Shown here in pieces: positions 21,973 through 33,429 of a stretch of DNA of 64,000 nt (the first letter of the stretch is position 1; each line of letters begins with the position of its first letter). The position numbers were made by a program, and so were the translations under genes. Source of the DNA: Astrothelium macrocarpum (taxonomy: Eukaryota > Ascomycota > Dothideomycetes > Trypetheliales > Trypetheliaceae); contig JAGEMR010000048.1 in the NCBI GenBank assembly GCA_021030915.1, positions 62,001-126,000 on the forward strand. The letters are read 5' to 3'. The notes below the pieces were generated by a model. The model saw only the letters and a list, made by a program, of their open reading frames with translations. It did no database searches and was not told where the DNA came from.

Positions 21973-23827
21973 ATGGAGCAACACATCGAAAACATGAGTC
22001 TCGAAGGAGACGAATACGATAAGCTTGAGGGTCTCCCCAATCTCTCGGATCCGTTTGTGCAAAGATACCTAGAAGGCAGGGAGGCTCTCATTGACCAAGA
22101 AAAAAGACAGCGGAGCGGTTGGTGGAAACCTGTAGGCACCCTTTCAAGCCAGCCGCTCTGACGGTTCGCATAGCAAAGACCATACATTTCGCCAGAATCT
22201 GTCTCCCATGGCCACTGCAGCCTGCAATATCGTCTCTGGAATCCGTGATGAAGAGCAGCAAACCGTGTGGACTGACGACTTTGAAGATGAGCTCGCCCAT
22301 GCTAATGTAGACTATTTTCCTGGTATGATGTTTTCGCATGCCAAAGGTAGGATGCAAAAGACAAAGTTATGGGAGATAATCAGAAGGATGCCCAAGGGAG
22401 CACTGCTTCATTGCCACTACGAAGCCATGATAGATACAGATTGGATGGTTGATCAAGCTTTGGGCACCCCGGGGCTACACATTGAATCTGCAGCCCCTCT
22501 AACGCCTGAGAATCGTGATACTACTGCGTTTTTGTTCTCATACGCCGAATCTTCTGACAGCGCAGGTCAACCAATATGGTCTCATTCATATATACCAGAC
22601 ACTCAAGTCTCTGTGGAAAAGGCGTCCAAGGCATTTCCAGACGGAGGCGAGGATGGCTTTCGGAAATGGCTTAGATCTCGCTTTGTTTTCAAAAGCGACA
22701 ATCACCATGATGGACCAAAAACAATATGGCAGCGATTTAGCCGTGTATTTCTTAGCATCTCGACTCTCGTTTCCTACGAACCAATCTTCCGAGAATCGTT
22801 GAGAAAAACTCTCAAACAGCTATTGGATGATGGCATCCAGTACGTTGATTTCAGAAAAGGAATGGTCATGCCGCTGAGAAGAACTAATTCGGTAACGATC
22901 GATTCTGACCACGAAGGAATGTTGGCTATCATGGACGAAGAAATTGAAAGGTTTAAACAGTCTGAGGAGGGCAAAAAGTTTTGGGGCGCCAGATTGATTT
23001 GGACAACTATGCGAATTTTTAATAAGCAAAAGATCATAGAGAGTAGGATTTAATTGACTCTGGAGTGAGCTTGAAGTATGTGGACTGACAAGCGCGCAGG
23101 CATGAAGGAGTGTATTAGAATGAAGCAGCTCTTTCCAGAGCTTCTTGCAGGCTTTGATCTTGTTGGCCACGAAGACGCCGGTCGAACACTTGTCAATCTA
23201 CTGGGTGAATTACTTTGGTTCAAGAAGCGTTGTGTAGAAGAAGACGTGAATATCCCGTTCTTCTTCCACGCAGGCGAGACGCTTGGCGATGGCGACACGA
23301 CTGATGAAAATCTTTTCGATGCCGTTCTTCTGGGTACGCGACGAATTGGACATGGCTTTTCGCTCTACAAGCACCCTCTCCTTGTCGACATGATCAAACA
23401 GAAAAAGATCCTCATTGAGAGCTGCCCAGTCTCAAACGAAGTACTCAGATACACAGGTTCCATCATGCAACACCCTCTACCCGCACTGCTTTCTCGAGGC
23501 GTCCCCGTCGCGCTATGCAACGACGATCCTGCTGTGATGGACTTTGGTGCCAATGGCACGACACACGACTTTTGGCAAACGCTCCAGGGCTGGGAGAACC
23601 TCGGGCTGGAAGGCCTCGGCTCGCTGGCGGAAACCAGCGTCCGCTATGCGTCCTTTGAAGACTATAGCACAAACGAATGGGTAGAAGACATAACAGCAGG
23701 ACCGCATGGGCACGGAATCCGTGCTCAACGAATGAAAGAATGGCGAAAAGAATGGGAGGATTTTTGTTCTTGGGTCGTGTTCACAATGGGGACTGAGATA
23801 GACCTGGAGCTGGAGCAGGTTGACTAG
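21973..23827 (+). CDS. ADGF/ADA2-like adenosine deaminase
   Basis: Exons 21973-22117, 22179-23042 and 23100-23827 (introns 61 and 57 nt); 578 residues. The first join gives RSDHTFRQNLSPMATAACN, typical of fungal members. The metal and catalytic residues of adenosine deaminases are all present: His126-x-His128 in KGALLHCHYEAM, His393 and Glu396 in FFFHAGET, His421 in RIGHGF, and Asp478-Asp479 in CNDDPAV. The family hydrolytically deaminates adenosine or deoxyadenosine to (deoxy)inosine. Length and architecture match the ADGF/CECR1 branch, not the short classical enzyme. I see no signal peptide at this start, so the protein is probably intracellular. Codons further upstream are open but lack an ATG. 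It converges on the enoyl-CoA hydratase gene with only 70 bp between stops. Confidence 0.9.
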
Positions 23828-23897
23828 ATTTTGGTCTTTCACATGAGTGATTGAATTAATGACGGTGAGGAGTTCTCAACGCAGCTCCCCTTGGGTT

Positions 23898-24982
23898 TTA
23901 TATTCTGGGCTTTGAGCCTGCCACCTTTGTTACACTGCTGGTATCTATTGCATTCCACCAGGGATATGCTGCTGGCGCGTCCGTTTCCATAGTTCCTCGA
24001 AATTGGACCGGTCGCTTCTCCATGAAGGCTTTGACTCCTTCTTTGTTGTCCCTACTGTGTGTCAACTTTCAATTCGACCAAAATCATGATACCGAACGTA
24101 AACTCACGCGCTGCTAAACAGCTCATATATAATCCTCGAGTCCAACAAATGTGTTCCCTCCGCAGTGCCAGGATTTCGATACATCAACTCCCGCATCAAA
24201 TATGTTGCGACCGTACTCGTGTTCTTCACCACCTCGTCCGCAATCTCCAGCGCTCTCTTCACCACAGCTTCGCCGTTTTCTCCTTCCTCTTTGATCGTCT
24301 CCGCAAATAACGACCCCCACGTGTCCTTGTCATCTGCCCTGTACGTTGCACCTGTAGTTGTGACCTTCATTGCTCTACTAAAGCCGATAAGACGAGGTAA
24401 GAAGAAGGAGCTGCAAGCCTCCATGATAAGTCCTCTCCTTGCAAAGACGAATCCGATTTTGGCAGAAGCAGCGGCAATGCGAATGGCACAGGGTAGAGTC
24501 ATGGTGATTCCGATGCCAACGGCAGAGCCATTGATGGCAGCGATTGTGGGTTTTCGACAACGATGAATTGCAAGCACTATTCTGCCGCCTCTGCTCGGAA
24601 TGTTGATTAGCACCCCTTCGTACACGCACTTCTCTCACACAGTAAATACTCCTTGGACATACCCATCTCGATGCTCATTGAACTTCTCTTGCCCGCCCTT
24701 AAATCCACTCTCCAGATCCGCACCAGCACAGAACATTCTCCCATATCCAGTGACTATGATGCACTTCACCCTGTCATCGAGATCGAAGAGTTTGAATGCA
24801 TTTTCGAGCTCCAACATCATAGTCTCTGTAAATGCATTGTATTTTTTCGGGCGATATAGCTCTACCACCACAATTGGCGTCGCTGTTGGAGATGAAGGAG
24901 GATTATGGGATACTCGGATTTCTTTGAAGGGGACTTCGTGGTAAGAGGTAGGAAGAGAAATAGGATCAGGATGGATTGGCAT
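23898..24982 (-). CDS. Enoyl-CoA hydratase/isomerase family protein
   Basis: Exons 24982-24663, 24590-24108 and 24054-23898 (introns 72 and 53 nt); 319 residues. Crotonase-fold signatures are clear: ELYRPKKYNAFTETMMLEL near the start; the oxyanion-hole segment GRMFCAGADLESG at about 81-93; then RKPTIAAINGSAVGIGITMTLPCAIRIAA; and FVFARRGLIMEACSSFFLPRLIG with the conserved catalytic-position Glu. Members act on double bonds of fatty acyl-CoAs in beta-oxidation or related degradation. The protein ends in PRI, a weak variant of a peroxisomal C-terminal signal, so peroxisomal location is possible but unproven. The third exon, easy to miss, supplies KEGVKAFMEKRPVQFRG, a known C-terminal block of fungal homologues. 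Confidence 0.88.
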
Positions 24983-25972
24983 TATGATGGATTTTCAGTA
25001 GCTATGCTACGAAGGAGAGAACTTCGAGGTCTGAGCCAAGAGAAGGATAAAGGAAATTCAATCAAGATGGCCAGACATGAAATCTGACAGAGATAGAGTG
25101 CATCGGCATATTATGGTTTTAGCTCACCATGCTCTGCGGAGAATGCCAGTTACGCGTGGAGAAGCTTTTGTGGCGCTGACCTTTGCCTAATCCGAGCTGT
25201 CCAAACGGTTAAACCTTGCGATTATGCACGCACGCTAACCTTGGCGCGTTTAGCATCATAGCCATGTTTACTGATCCAGAAGTCCTGTGCAAATTGCTAC
25301 CAGGGACAAGCATATTGATAGGCTGTGTAAATAGATGTCACGGGAACCCAAAAGGGTCACGACTGTCGGTTCACTAGATACAATAATGCCTCGGCAATAC
25401 GGAATTTCAAGTAGAAGGGAACCTCGGAAGAGGTCAGGGAAGTCTCACAATTGGTTCAATCCATGGACATTAATATGACAAGCAAACCTATTTAGATAAT
25501 CCCAAGCTACAGACCTTGGACCGATCAAATTCTACCTACGCCAGGAAATATTTTTCATTTTACTTCTCAAATATAATCATACTCCACCGTAGGGTCGATT
25601 AAATCGAAGGACCTCAACCTTTTCTAGTGTTGAAACATAACCCACTATAACTCTGAAGAATAGTGCGGCGTCGCCGTTTTAACGTCTAGTACCAAAATAA
25701 AAGAGACTGGATCGTTGAGTAGAGTGGTAGTGACAGCCATAATTCGACAGGATATCGATTCGCATGCTCCAGTCGAAGAATTTGGGACTAATTATAATGT
25801 ATTTCTACAAGGTATAGGTCTTCTAAAGTAAGACCGAGGGTATCTACAGAGAACAGAGTACCTGATTATGTCTTCCTAGCACCGGCAAATGCAAGCGCTC
25901 TTGACAGAGGTGAGAGATACCGATAAAACATTAATAATATTTGTACAAGCGTTTCTTGCCTTCCGAATGGGA
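24983..25972. other. Intergenic region, about 1 kb
   Basis: This contains the promoter of the hydratase gene and the 3' flank of the Zn2Cys6 gene. It is mildly AT-rich with no open frame of interest and no RNA gene that I could fold by eye. Confidence 0.45.
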
Positions 25973-28186
25973 TCATGCAAACATGTCGCCTGTGTCCGGA
26001 AAACTCTGTGGTAACTCGAAATTTTGCAAAATCAAATCGTCCCACTGTGACCAGTTCAGTGGGCTGAATTCGAGGTTGCTGTTCGGGGCAGTAAACAATG
26101 CCGGATCGAGGTTTTTGACATCCGCGTTCATGTTCGAGCTCATGCTGTCATCAAGCGGCGTAGGGTACTCCATGTCGTCGGACATTTTTTGCTCTGTCGT
26201 CGAGCATCTGCCGGCTTGCTGAACCGCACTAGCCATTTCAGCCTTGTTGATTCGCAACTGCGAGATGAACGAGGGCTCCTTAGGAATCTCCCGTTTGTGC
26301 ATCTCAAGCTGCTGAAGCCTGGCATCCCACGCCTTGATCGCTAAGCTACCACAAGCGATATGCAATGCCCTCCTCGATTGTTTTAAGAGAATTGGGTTGT
26401 AGTTGACGAATTGCTCAATGAGCTCCCATACACGATCAGGGGCACTAATGGCTCGCACTTTGAGCTCGTTCAGAATGAAGACCAAGGCATGCCACGGGAA
26501 GCGTAATGCCATGGACCAAGCGAATTTTCGGGTATTTTTGCTATCGTAGATACGATTGCAATATTCTATGACCTTGGTCGCACTGGCGAACAGCATATCC
26601 CGTCGCTCCAAAGGCATGTTCTCGCCCGCTATAGAATAATCGTTACGAGGATAGTGAATCATGAGCCGCGAGGCGGCAACGGCAGCTCGGGCGCTGTACA
26701 GAGACATTTCGTGCAGAGGAATCAACGGATCACAGTATCTCAGAAATTTTTGCTCAAGAAATTGTTCGAGTTCATCTATAATCCGGTCTTTCTGATCGGA
26801 AGACTCTTCTGGGAGATCGTGCTTGAATGGTCCCTGGTTGACTGATTCGCTCAAGCGGATGTCGCGGAAAAAGTTGGCCATTTCGTAAGTCCAACGGCAA
26901 TACATCATATCTGTTGCGCCTTCACGCTCCTCTGGTAGGTCTTTGAAACTCCTGTCCTTTATACTCTTGTCTAGATCACTATCGTTGATATTAAGAGGAA
27001 GTTTTGTATCCCAGTGGAGGAACGAAAACGATCGTCCGAGTCCTGTAAGTTCTGAAGCACGCAAATCCATGAGGATGAGATGCCACCATAATCGTCTTCT
27101 CATTTCGGCATGCCATGGCCAGCTACCCGTGCCTCGAATAGCAGACTGGTCTCGATGCAGACCTCCACGTTGTGCGATGCGGAGGGCAATACCCGTCATA
27201 GTCCAGTACGTTCCTGCGTCATATTCATGAGCGACAGCAATAAGAAACATAACATAGCCCTGCAGGACAACTGTGTCGGATGTACGAAGCAATCCAGCAC
27301 TGATCAACACTTGCTGAGTAGCATGTTTGAGCCGGCCAAACATGATTGCTTTTGACTCTCCAAAGAACTCGATACACTCGTCATCGCTCAGTGACTGGAT
27401 AGCAACTAGACAAGTAGCGAACATCCATGCATGGACCGGCCAGCCCTGTCGGTCCATGCTGTTGAGAACTTGTTCAAAACGTGACCTCTTGTGGCGAGTG
27501 TGGAAAATCTTGAGCAGAGGATCAACCCGGTCTTCAAAGATTGACCACATTAACAGCGCATGCTCGCGAGGCGGGAAAAGCTTGGCAGCATCTTGAATTC
27601 TTATCGGGGATCCAAAAAGAAGACTGGTCGTATCCTGTTTTCCTACTGGAGGGATAAGATATGGCGAGGTTTCCTCGGATTCTTCTTCATTGAACATGTC
27701 GGAATGCTGTTGAAATTCGGTTTCAAAGCTCCCGTAAAGTTCATTTTCATGGTACCTGATCTTGCTCCCGTGTACGAACAGGTGGCCTTTTTCTGTCATG
27801 GGAGGTTTAGGTCGCGCAATTTCTTCCATAACTTGGTCAGCAGTCCAGGTAGACGATTTCTGACTATCGGAGCCAATAGCGCTTTGAACTTGGATACCAG
27901 CTTGCTTAAGCAATCGCTCGTACTGTTGGAGTTTACCGCGCAAATCATCGCCATCCTCGGGTTCCTTACGCTTCCGCCGTTTGGGAGGATCTGGGGCTCG
28001 ATAAACGCACTCCGCTCGGCTCCTGACACATCGTGAACAAGGTTGGAGTTTATCGCATTTGATTTTACGCTGACTACACAAAACGCATGCGTAAGTCTGA
28101 GTTGATTGTTCAGCTGTCGCGTTTGAGGCAGTTGCATTAGCCGGCGAAGAATTGGACGATTGAACTCCTGGTGTAGACATGTCCAT
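25973..28186 (-). CDS. Zn2Cys6 fungal transcription factor
   Basis: A single exon of 737 residues. The binuclear zinc cluster is at the N-terminus: Cys34, 37, 44, 50, 53 and 60, spaced CX2CX6CX5CX2CX6C, followed by a basic linker (PPKRRKRK) and a short coiled stretch (LRGKLQQYERLLKQAG). The middle carries the fungal transcription-factor regulatory domain, with GIALRIAQRGGLHRD and MRRRLWWHLILMDLRASELTG around residues 330-370. Such proteins bind CGG-type half sites and regulate nearby or pathway genes. It lies 546 bp downstream of the MFS exporter gene on the same strand, an arrangement often seen for a regulator and its target; that link is inference only. Confidence 0.92.
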   Translation of the reverse strand: MDMSTPGVQSSNSSPANATASNATAEQSTQTYACVLCSQRKIKCDKLQPCSRCVRSRAECVYRAPDPPKRRKRKEPEDGDDLRGKLQQYERLLKQAGIQVQSAIGSDSQKSSTWTADQVMEEIARPKPPMTEKGHLFVHGSKIRYHENELYGSFETEFQQHSDMFNEEESEETSPYLIPPVGKQDTTSLLFGSPIRIQDAAKLFPPREHALLMWSIFEDRVDPLLKIFHTRHKRSRFEQVLNSMDRQGWPVHAWMFATCLVAIQSLSDDECIEFFGESKAIMFGRLKHATQQVLISAGLLRTSDTVVLQGYVMFLIAVAHEYDAGTYWTMTGIALRIAQRGGLHRDQSAIRGTGSWPWHAEMRRRLWWHLILMDLRASELTGLGRSFSFLHWDTKLPLNINDSDLDKSIKDRSFKDLPEEREGATDMMYCRWTYEMANFFRDIRLSESVNQGPFKHDLPEESSDQKDRIIDELEQFLEQKFLRYCDPLIPLHEMSLYSARAAVAASRLMIHYPRNDYSIAGENMPLERRDMLFASATKVIEYCNRIYDSKNTRKFAWSMALRFPWHALVFILNELKVRAISAPDRVWELIEQFVNYNPILLKQSRRALHIACGSLAIKAWDARLQQLEMHKREIPKEPSFISQLRINKAEMASAVQQAGRCSTTEQKMSDDMEYPTPLDDSMSSNMNADVKNLDPALFTAPNSNLEFSPLNWSQWDDLILQNFELPQSFPDTGDMFA

Positions 28187-28732
28187 GAATAATTGGGTTT
28201 GGAAAGAACCGAATCAGCCTTTGCGATTATGATCGATGCGCATTACAGAGGGTTTGCATGTGCAGTTCGTTGCGCGTCGCTGCGTAGACAGGTAGGAAGG
28301 GGTTCTTAACGTTTAGGACTAGGGCGCAGGGTGATGAGCCATTTCAGCCACACAACAAAGCCTCGATGTGTGATTCACAGCAAATGACGATCACCAACTC
28401 TTGATGACGAATCATAGATTGTTTCGGTCCTGAGTCCACGCTTTGATTTCCATCTTTGTACATCCACTTACTTCTAAAGATGCAGAGTCATATACGAGCC
28501 CGCCAATCTTATCGTTGATTGAGGAAGAAATGAATACGATACTTGTCGCGTATGCAAGGTCTTTTGAGCATAATTGTCTATCCACTTGACTTCTAATATA
28601 CACGTCACCAAGATTTTCTATCTATACATTAAGTGGGGTATCCATAAGGTAGGCTTCATTTCCAAGCCTTGCTTCCCAATGCTTACTGCCCAAACGCTCT
28701 GAGATGCAACTCTGTGAATATCAGGGAGCTCT
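28187..28732. other. Gap between the MFS gene stop and the Zn2Cys6 gene start
   Basis: 546 bp that must hold the promoter of the Zn2Cys6 gene and the terminator of the MFS gene. No other feature seen. Confidence 0.45.
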
Positions 28733-30544
28733 TCATTGCTTGTCCTTGGCTTTCACACTCTTCCATTCCATGGTCGCCGAACCAATAATTGTTGCACAAG
28801 CCAATGCGAGACACAGGATCCAAACGTCTCTCAGACCCTCATTGTAAGCCACCAAAACGGTCTCAAGATATTTAGGATCGACAACCCTTCTTAGATCAGT
28901 GGCCCCAACTGTCGCAACCACCTTGGGGTCAAATCCGGGAATTCCTTTCAGTTGATCTACCAACCGATTGCTGAGAATATCTTGAGCAACGGTAATGAAA
29001 ATGCTACCACCAAAGGACTGGCCAAAGAACATGAGAGCCACTCCCACAGGAGCATCCTTTTTTTGCAAAACCGTCTGTGCCGCCACACTAGATTGTTGCA
29101 TTCCGAGCCCGATACCAAACCCTGCAACGACTTGGAATCCAATCCAGCTTGGATGGCTTGTGTTGACGGTAAATAATGTAAGAAGACCGTTTCCCACTGA
29201 CATGATCACAGTACAAGCAAGCATGAAAGGCACGTAATAGCCAATCCTTGATACAAGATTACCTGTTATGATAGCCGCGACAGTAAGAGACAGCATAAAT
29301 GGTAGGTTCATGATTCCTGAATGCACAGCAGTTGCACCTTTGATGGCTTGGAACCAGACAGGAAGGTAATATACCAAGGTCATCATGTTGCCCGCCAGGA
29401 AGGTCATGTACACAAAGCCAGCACCGATACTGCGGTTGAAGAGAACATTGGGCGGAATTGTCGCGTTCTCTTTTTTCCAGAGCTGTATGCCAATAAATCC
29501 AAAAATTAGGACACATCCAAGAACCAAAAGAGCAATTACGCGGCCGTTACTCCATGGATATGTCGTACCTCCCCACTGTAATGCAAGAAGAATGCATATA
29601 ATGCCAGGAAGGAAGACGGCAGTACCAATAGGGTCGAGTTGTCTGATCTGCTCTTTCATGCTTTGGCCCGGTTTCATCGGTGCCGGAGCTGTCAGGATGA
29701 AAGTAAGAATGGCAATCGTAACACCTCCAAGAGGCAGGTTGATCCAAAAGCACCATCGCCAGGTCACGTCACTGGTAAAGACGCCTCCCAACAAAGGCCC
29801 GATGACAGAAGAAATTCCAAAAACGGCACCAAAGGCACCTTGGACCATGGGACGCTTTCGTAGCGGGAACGTGCTCAGAAGAATCGTGACTGCACCGCTA
29901 ACAATACCAGAGCTTCCCAACCCGGCAATCGCTCGCCCGATGATAAATGCTACCGAGTTTGGAGCTGCTGCACAAACGATGGACCCGACCTCGAAGATGC
30001 CGATGAGGATTAGAAATACCCATTTGGGTGAGTAAAAGGTATACTATTTATAGTTAGCTTGAGTGTACTTAAACGTTTCTTTGTTCTTTGCAACTCACAA
30101 TTCGGCCAAACATGAGCTGGAAGGCGCAGAATGTCAAGAGGTATGAACTACCATACCAGCCAATGTCATCAAAAGAATTGAATTCGTCCGTGATGTCTGG
30201 AATGGCAGTGGCAATGATGGTTCGATCCTTTTAAATTATCAGTCAGAAAAAATTGGCGCCAGCAAATGAGACTATTTTACCAAAGCAACGACCAATACGG
30301 CCAAGCAGAGTGATATTACGATAAGGACCACTGCGATTCCTTTGGGATATTTCGAGTCGTCATCATCCTCTTTCTTTTCCTGTCTTTCCACATCTTCTTT
30401 GGTCGGTACTTCGGCCTCTGATTCTTCGGGAGATTTTTCTTCTGCATCTTCTCTCGTCTCTTTTGCAATCTCTGATTCTTCCCGGGATGGAATAGCGCCT
30501 TGGCCGGCTATGCCAGCGGCTTCCTTCTCAAGTACCTCAGACAT
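28733..30544 (-). CDS. MFS drug/metabolite exporter, DHA2-like 14-helix type
   Basis: Exons 30544-30281, 30227-30099 and 30043-28733 (introns 53 and 55 nt); 567 residues. A charged, Glu-rich cytoplasmic N-terminus of about 70 residues precedes the first helix (GIAVVLIVISLCLAVLVVAL). The join restores the signature LDRTIIATAIPDITDEF at the end of helix 1. Next come WYGSSYLLTFCAFQLMFGRIYT, GRAIAGLGSSGIVSGA and GVFTSDVTWRWCFWINLPLGG, the last typical of the 14-helix DHA family. Such pumps export toxins, drugs or secondary metabolites in exchange for protons; the substrate is not predictable here. It is followed on the same strand by the Zn2Cys6 regulator. Confidence 0.93.
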
Positions 30545-31111
30545 GATGAAATAGGACCAAGGAAGTGCGAGTGCGGTCGACTTGTCGTTTTGTCTTTAGT
30601 CAACCGTTATGTGATAGGGAAGAATTAGGTTTGGCGGTCAAAGACTTTATTTCCACAATGAGGCAGACGAAAGCGTATGTTGACTCGATTAAAAGGGAAT
30701 ATCGGACAATACGGGGCCGATTGTCCGCCTTTCGGAGTCGAATTTTTCGGCCGACGGGCCCCGACAACCAAAGTTGTCAACGGACACGAGGCTAGATAGG
30801 TCAAATCCGAGCAGGTGCATGAATTCTGCAGCCTAAACATCAGGAGTGCAGGTCCGCGTAATTGGCATGCGCTTGTTTTGTGGGGTACGTCTACCCCTAT
30901 TCGCGACATCTTCGCATCTTGAGGCAATGGGGCGCCTAAAGCATGTTTTGGACTTGAAAAATAAAATCAAGATTAAATTTTGAAAACAGATGCTTTACCT
31001 ATTTTCTATAGCCTCCGGCGCCATACTATGCAAGACAATCTCTCCATCTAAAAATTTTGCATGAGAATAATCGTACATTGGGTATGAATGATACATCATG
31101 GGTCTCATTTT
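30545..31111. other. Gap between the GDT1-like gene stop and the MFS start
   Basis: 567 bp containing the MFS promoter and the 3' flank of the GDT1-like gene. Nothing else is supported. Confidence 0.45.
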
Positions 31112-32883
31112 TCAAGTCCAGTCCGAATATGCAGCCTCTAAAAGGTAGATGATACCAAACGCCAGGAAAGCAAACGCACCTCCCAACGTCACTATGTAAA
31201 TCGCAGAGTCAGTAACTTATTATCAAACATTGGATTGGGAGAAAAAGATACTTACCGACTCTCATACTCACTCTTCCTGCGATGGCTGCTCCGCCTACGA
31301 CAGCTGCAGCGGTACAGATGCCATGCCCAGTAATAGCACCGCCTGTTACCCACCAGTAGTCTTGGCCAGCCGCCATTGCTATGGTGGCAATTTGACTTCG
31401 ATCTCCCCATTCTCCCAAAAACGTCATCACAAACGTTTGAACCCATGCTGGGCTCAGGAGCAATGAGAAGAGATTGTGCAACCCTGCAGCAAGGCGCTGC
31501 AGTGAAGAACGGTTCAAGGATGGCGAGGGACTTCGTGACGGTGAGGGACTACGTGGTAAAGCAGGAAGCCGGGCATCTGAACGTGATTTGCGACCGCGTC
31601 CTGCCTCCAGTGCATAGGGTGAAATATTGGACGACCTTCTCCTTCCCTGAAGTTTGGCCTGATGCTCTTTCTCCTCCAATTCCATCTCTACCTCTTTCAT
31701 TTCTTCGCCCACACCCTCGTTTTTGTTCATTGCCAGGCCTTCTTTTAGCATCTTCGTACCAAACACCAGAAACAGAACTGCTGCTGCAAAGGCTGTGAAG
31801 CGTTTTGGGAGGAGCGTGGGTAAAGCGTGACCCAGAACAGCGGAGAGGACAGTCATGACGAAGAGGGCGGAGAAGGCGGCGGAAAAGACGACAAGTCGAG
31901 GATGACGCATGGCCATCAATGCAGCGACGAGGAAAGTCTTGTCGCCAACCTCCGAGAATAATATCATGGTCAGGGAAAGCACGTAGGAATGAAAAGGCTG
32001 GATGATGCCGTCATCCTCGTCTGACGACTGCGAATCGAGTAGATCCGGGTGGCCAAAAGCGTTTTCAGTGTCTTTGGATGAGCTCGAGGAGCTCGAAAAA
32101 GAGCCTTTGGGAATAGAGGGCGGTACGGGGGCAGGAGCAGGTATATCGTGAGGCTTTCCGGGAAGGTCATTAGGTTTCTGATACAAACACGTTAGAATGT
32201 CAATTAATACTCCCATATCCATCGAAACTTGCCTCCATTCCCGCTGCAATCCAACTTTTGTCTTCATCCAAATCCGACTTTTGTGAACTGCTACTCTTTT
32301 CTGTCTTCTCCTTCAGATCAATGCGATCTTCAATGCTGTCTGGCAAATCGATCGGTTCTTTGGGTGAATCCGGAGTCTTTCCTTTGCTAGTTCCAAGTCT
32401 TTCTTGCGTCTTCCGATCCTTGTCCTTTTCCGACACGCCCCCCTCGGTACCTGTGTGTCCAGTGGCGCCAGAACTGGTAGACTTGCCTCGCGTTATCCCG
32501 TCATCGTCCTCATCCAACGATGAGTCGCTCGATTTATCTGAAGACGCATGTGAAGCAGACGCATCCAAACCCTCGTATGTGCTTTGAAGGGATTCTGATG
32601 CAGCCTTTTTCCGTTTCTCTTCTGGGGATGCCTCTACCTCCACAAATGGTCCAGTGTGCGGTTTGCCATCCAATCCATCTACTGGTGCATCTTTCGTGCC
32701 TGTGCTTGACTTGGACCCTGATAACGATGATTCTTTTCCTATGTCGATTGGAGGCCTATTTCTGGCTTCCGGAGAACCGGCGTGCAGGCCCTCTGTATCA
32801 AGGGCTTTCTCTCGCGCAACGGAAGGCGAGGTGAGGAGCGAGAGGAGTAATAATAAGGGCGGAAGGGTTCTCCTAGGCTTCAT
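31112..32883 (-). CDS. GDT1: GDT1/TMEM165-like (UPF0016) Golgi Ca2+/Mn2+:H+ exchanger
   Basis: Exons 32883-32233, 32177-31256 and 31191-31112; 550 residues. The N-terminus is a signal peptide (MKPRRTLPPLLLLLSLLTSPSVA). It is followed by about 250 residues of Ser/Asp/Lys-rich low complexity, which makes the protein roughly twice the yeast length. The two family repeats each carry the acidic cation-binding motif: SEVGDKTFLVAALMAMRHPR near residue 292, and GEWGDRSQIATIAMAAGQ after the central loop. The last exon supplies the final helix (TLGGAFAFLAFGIIYLLEAAYSDWT). Intron 1 (32232-32178) begins with GCAAGT, not GT; the only frame-keeping solution is a GC-AG intron. By family knowledge it supplies Mn2+ and Ca2+ to the Golgi lumen for glycosylation. 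It is divergent from the telomere-factor gene. Confidence 0.9.
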
Positions 32884-33429
32884 CGTGGCCTACGATGGAA
32901 CTGAATACGCGAAGATGAGCGCGAGCACAGATAATCTTTAAGAACATACGCCCTTGCTCCGCGCGACGTGTCAGCGGTGCCGTGTCTAGTTGAAATCCAC
33001 CCGGGAAATATGGAAAGTGCTAGACAGAGAAAGATGGTACTCGTGTCCGTGAAAGTATGTCGTCCCAATGTTGAGGGCAATAATGTGTCGTTTGATGTGT
33101 CGTTGAATTTCAGGTTGGTTTTGATACTCCTGTTTCAGTGCAAGTACTTGATTAAGGTACCCTCCAGCTCTGCGCTAACTAGGTAGATGCACCAAGCCCC
33201 TTTAGCTCTTGTCATACCGGCTCCGTTCCGGTGGGCAACCCTCAAAAGCACGTGATTTCATGTATCCCTGGTCCAAGATCCAAGATCAGACTATCTACTT
33301 TCAAAACAAACACAACAACAACGAGCTTTCAAATACCCACCTACCTTGGGCACTCACAACATGCGGTATATACAAGATGCACAACAATCGCATCACTTGC
33401 TACATTCATGAGAATCATTCTTTGGCTCA
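32884..33429. promoter_or_regulatory. Divergent promoter gap of the GDT1-like and TRF-like genes
   Basis: 546 bp between two outward-facing start codons. No strong TATA-like or operator sequence recognised. Confidence 0.45.
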
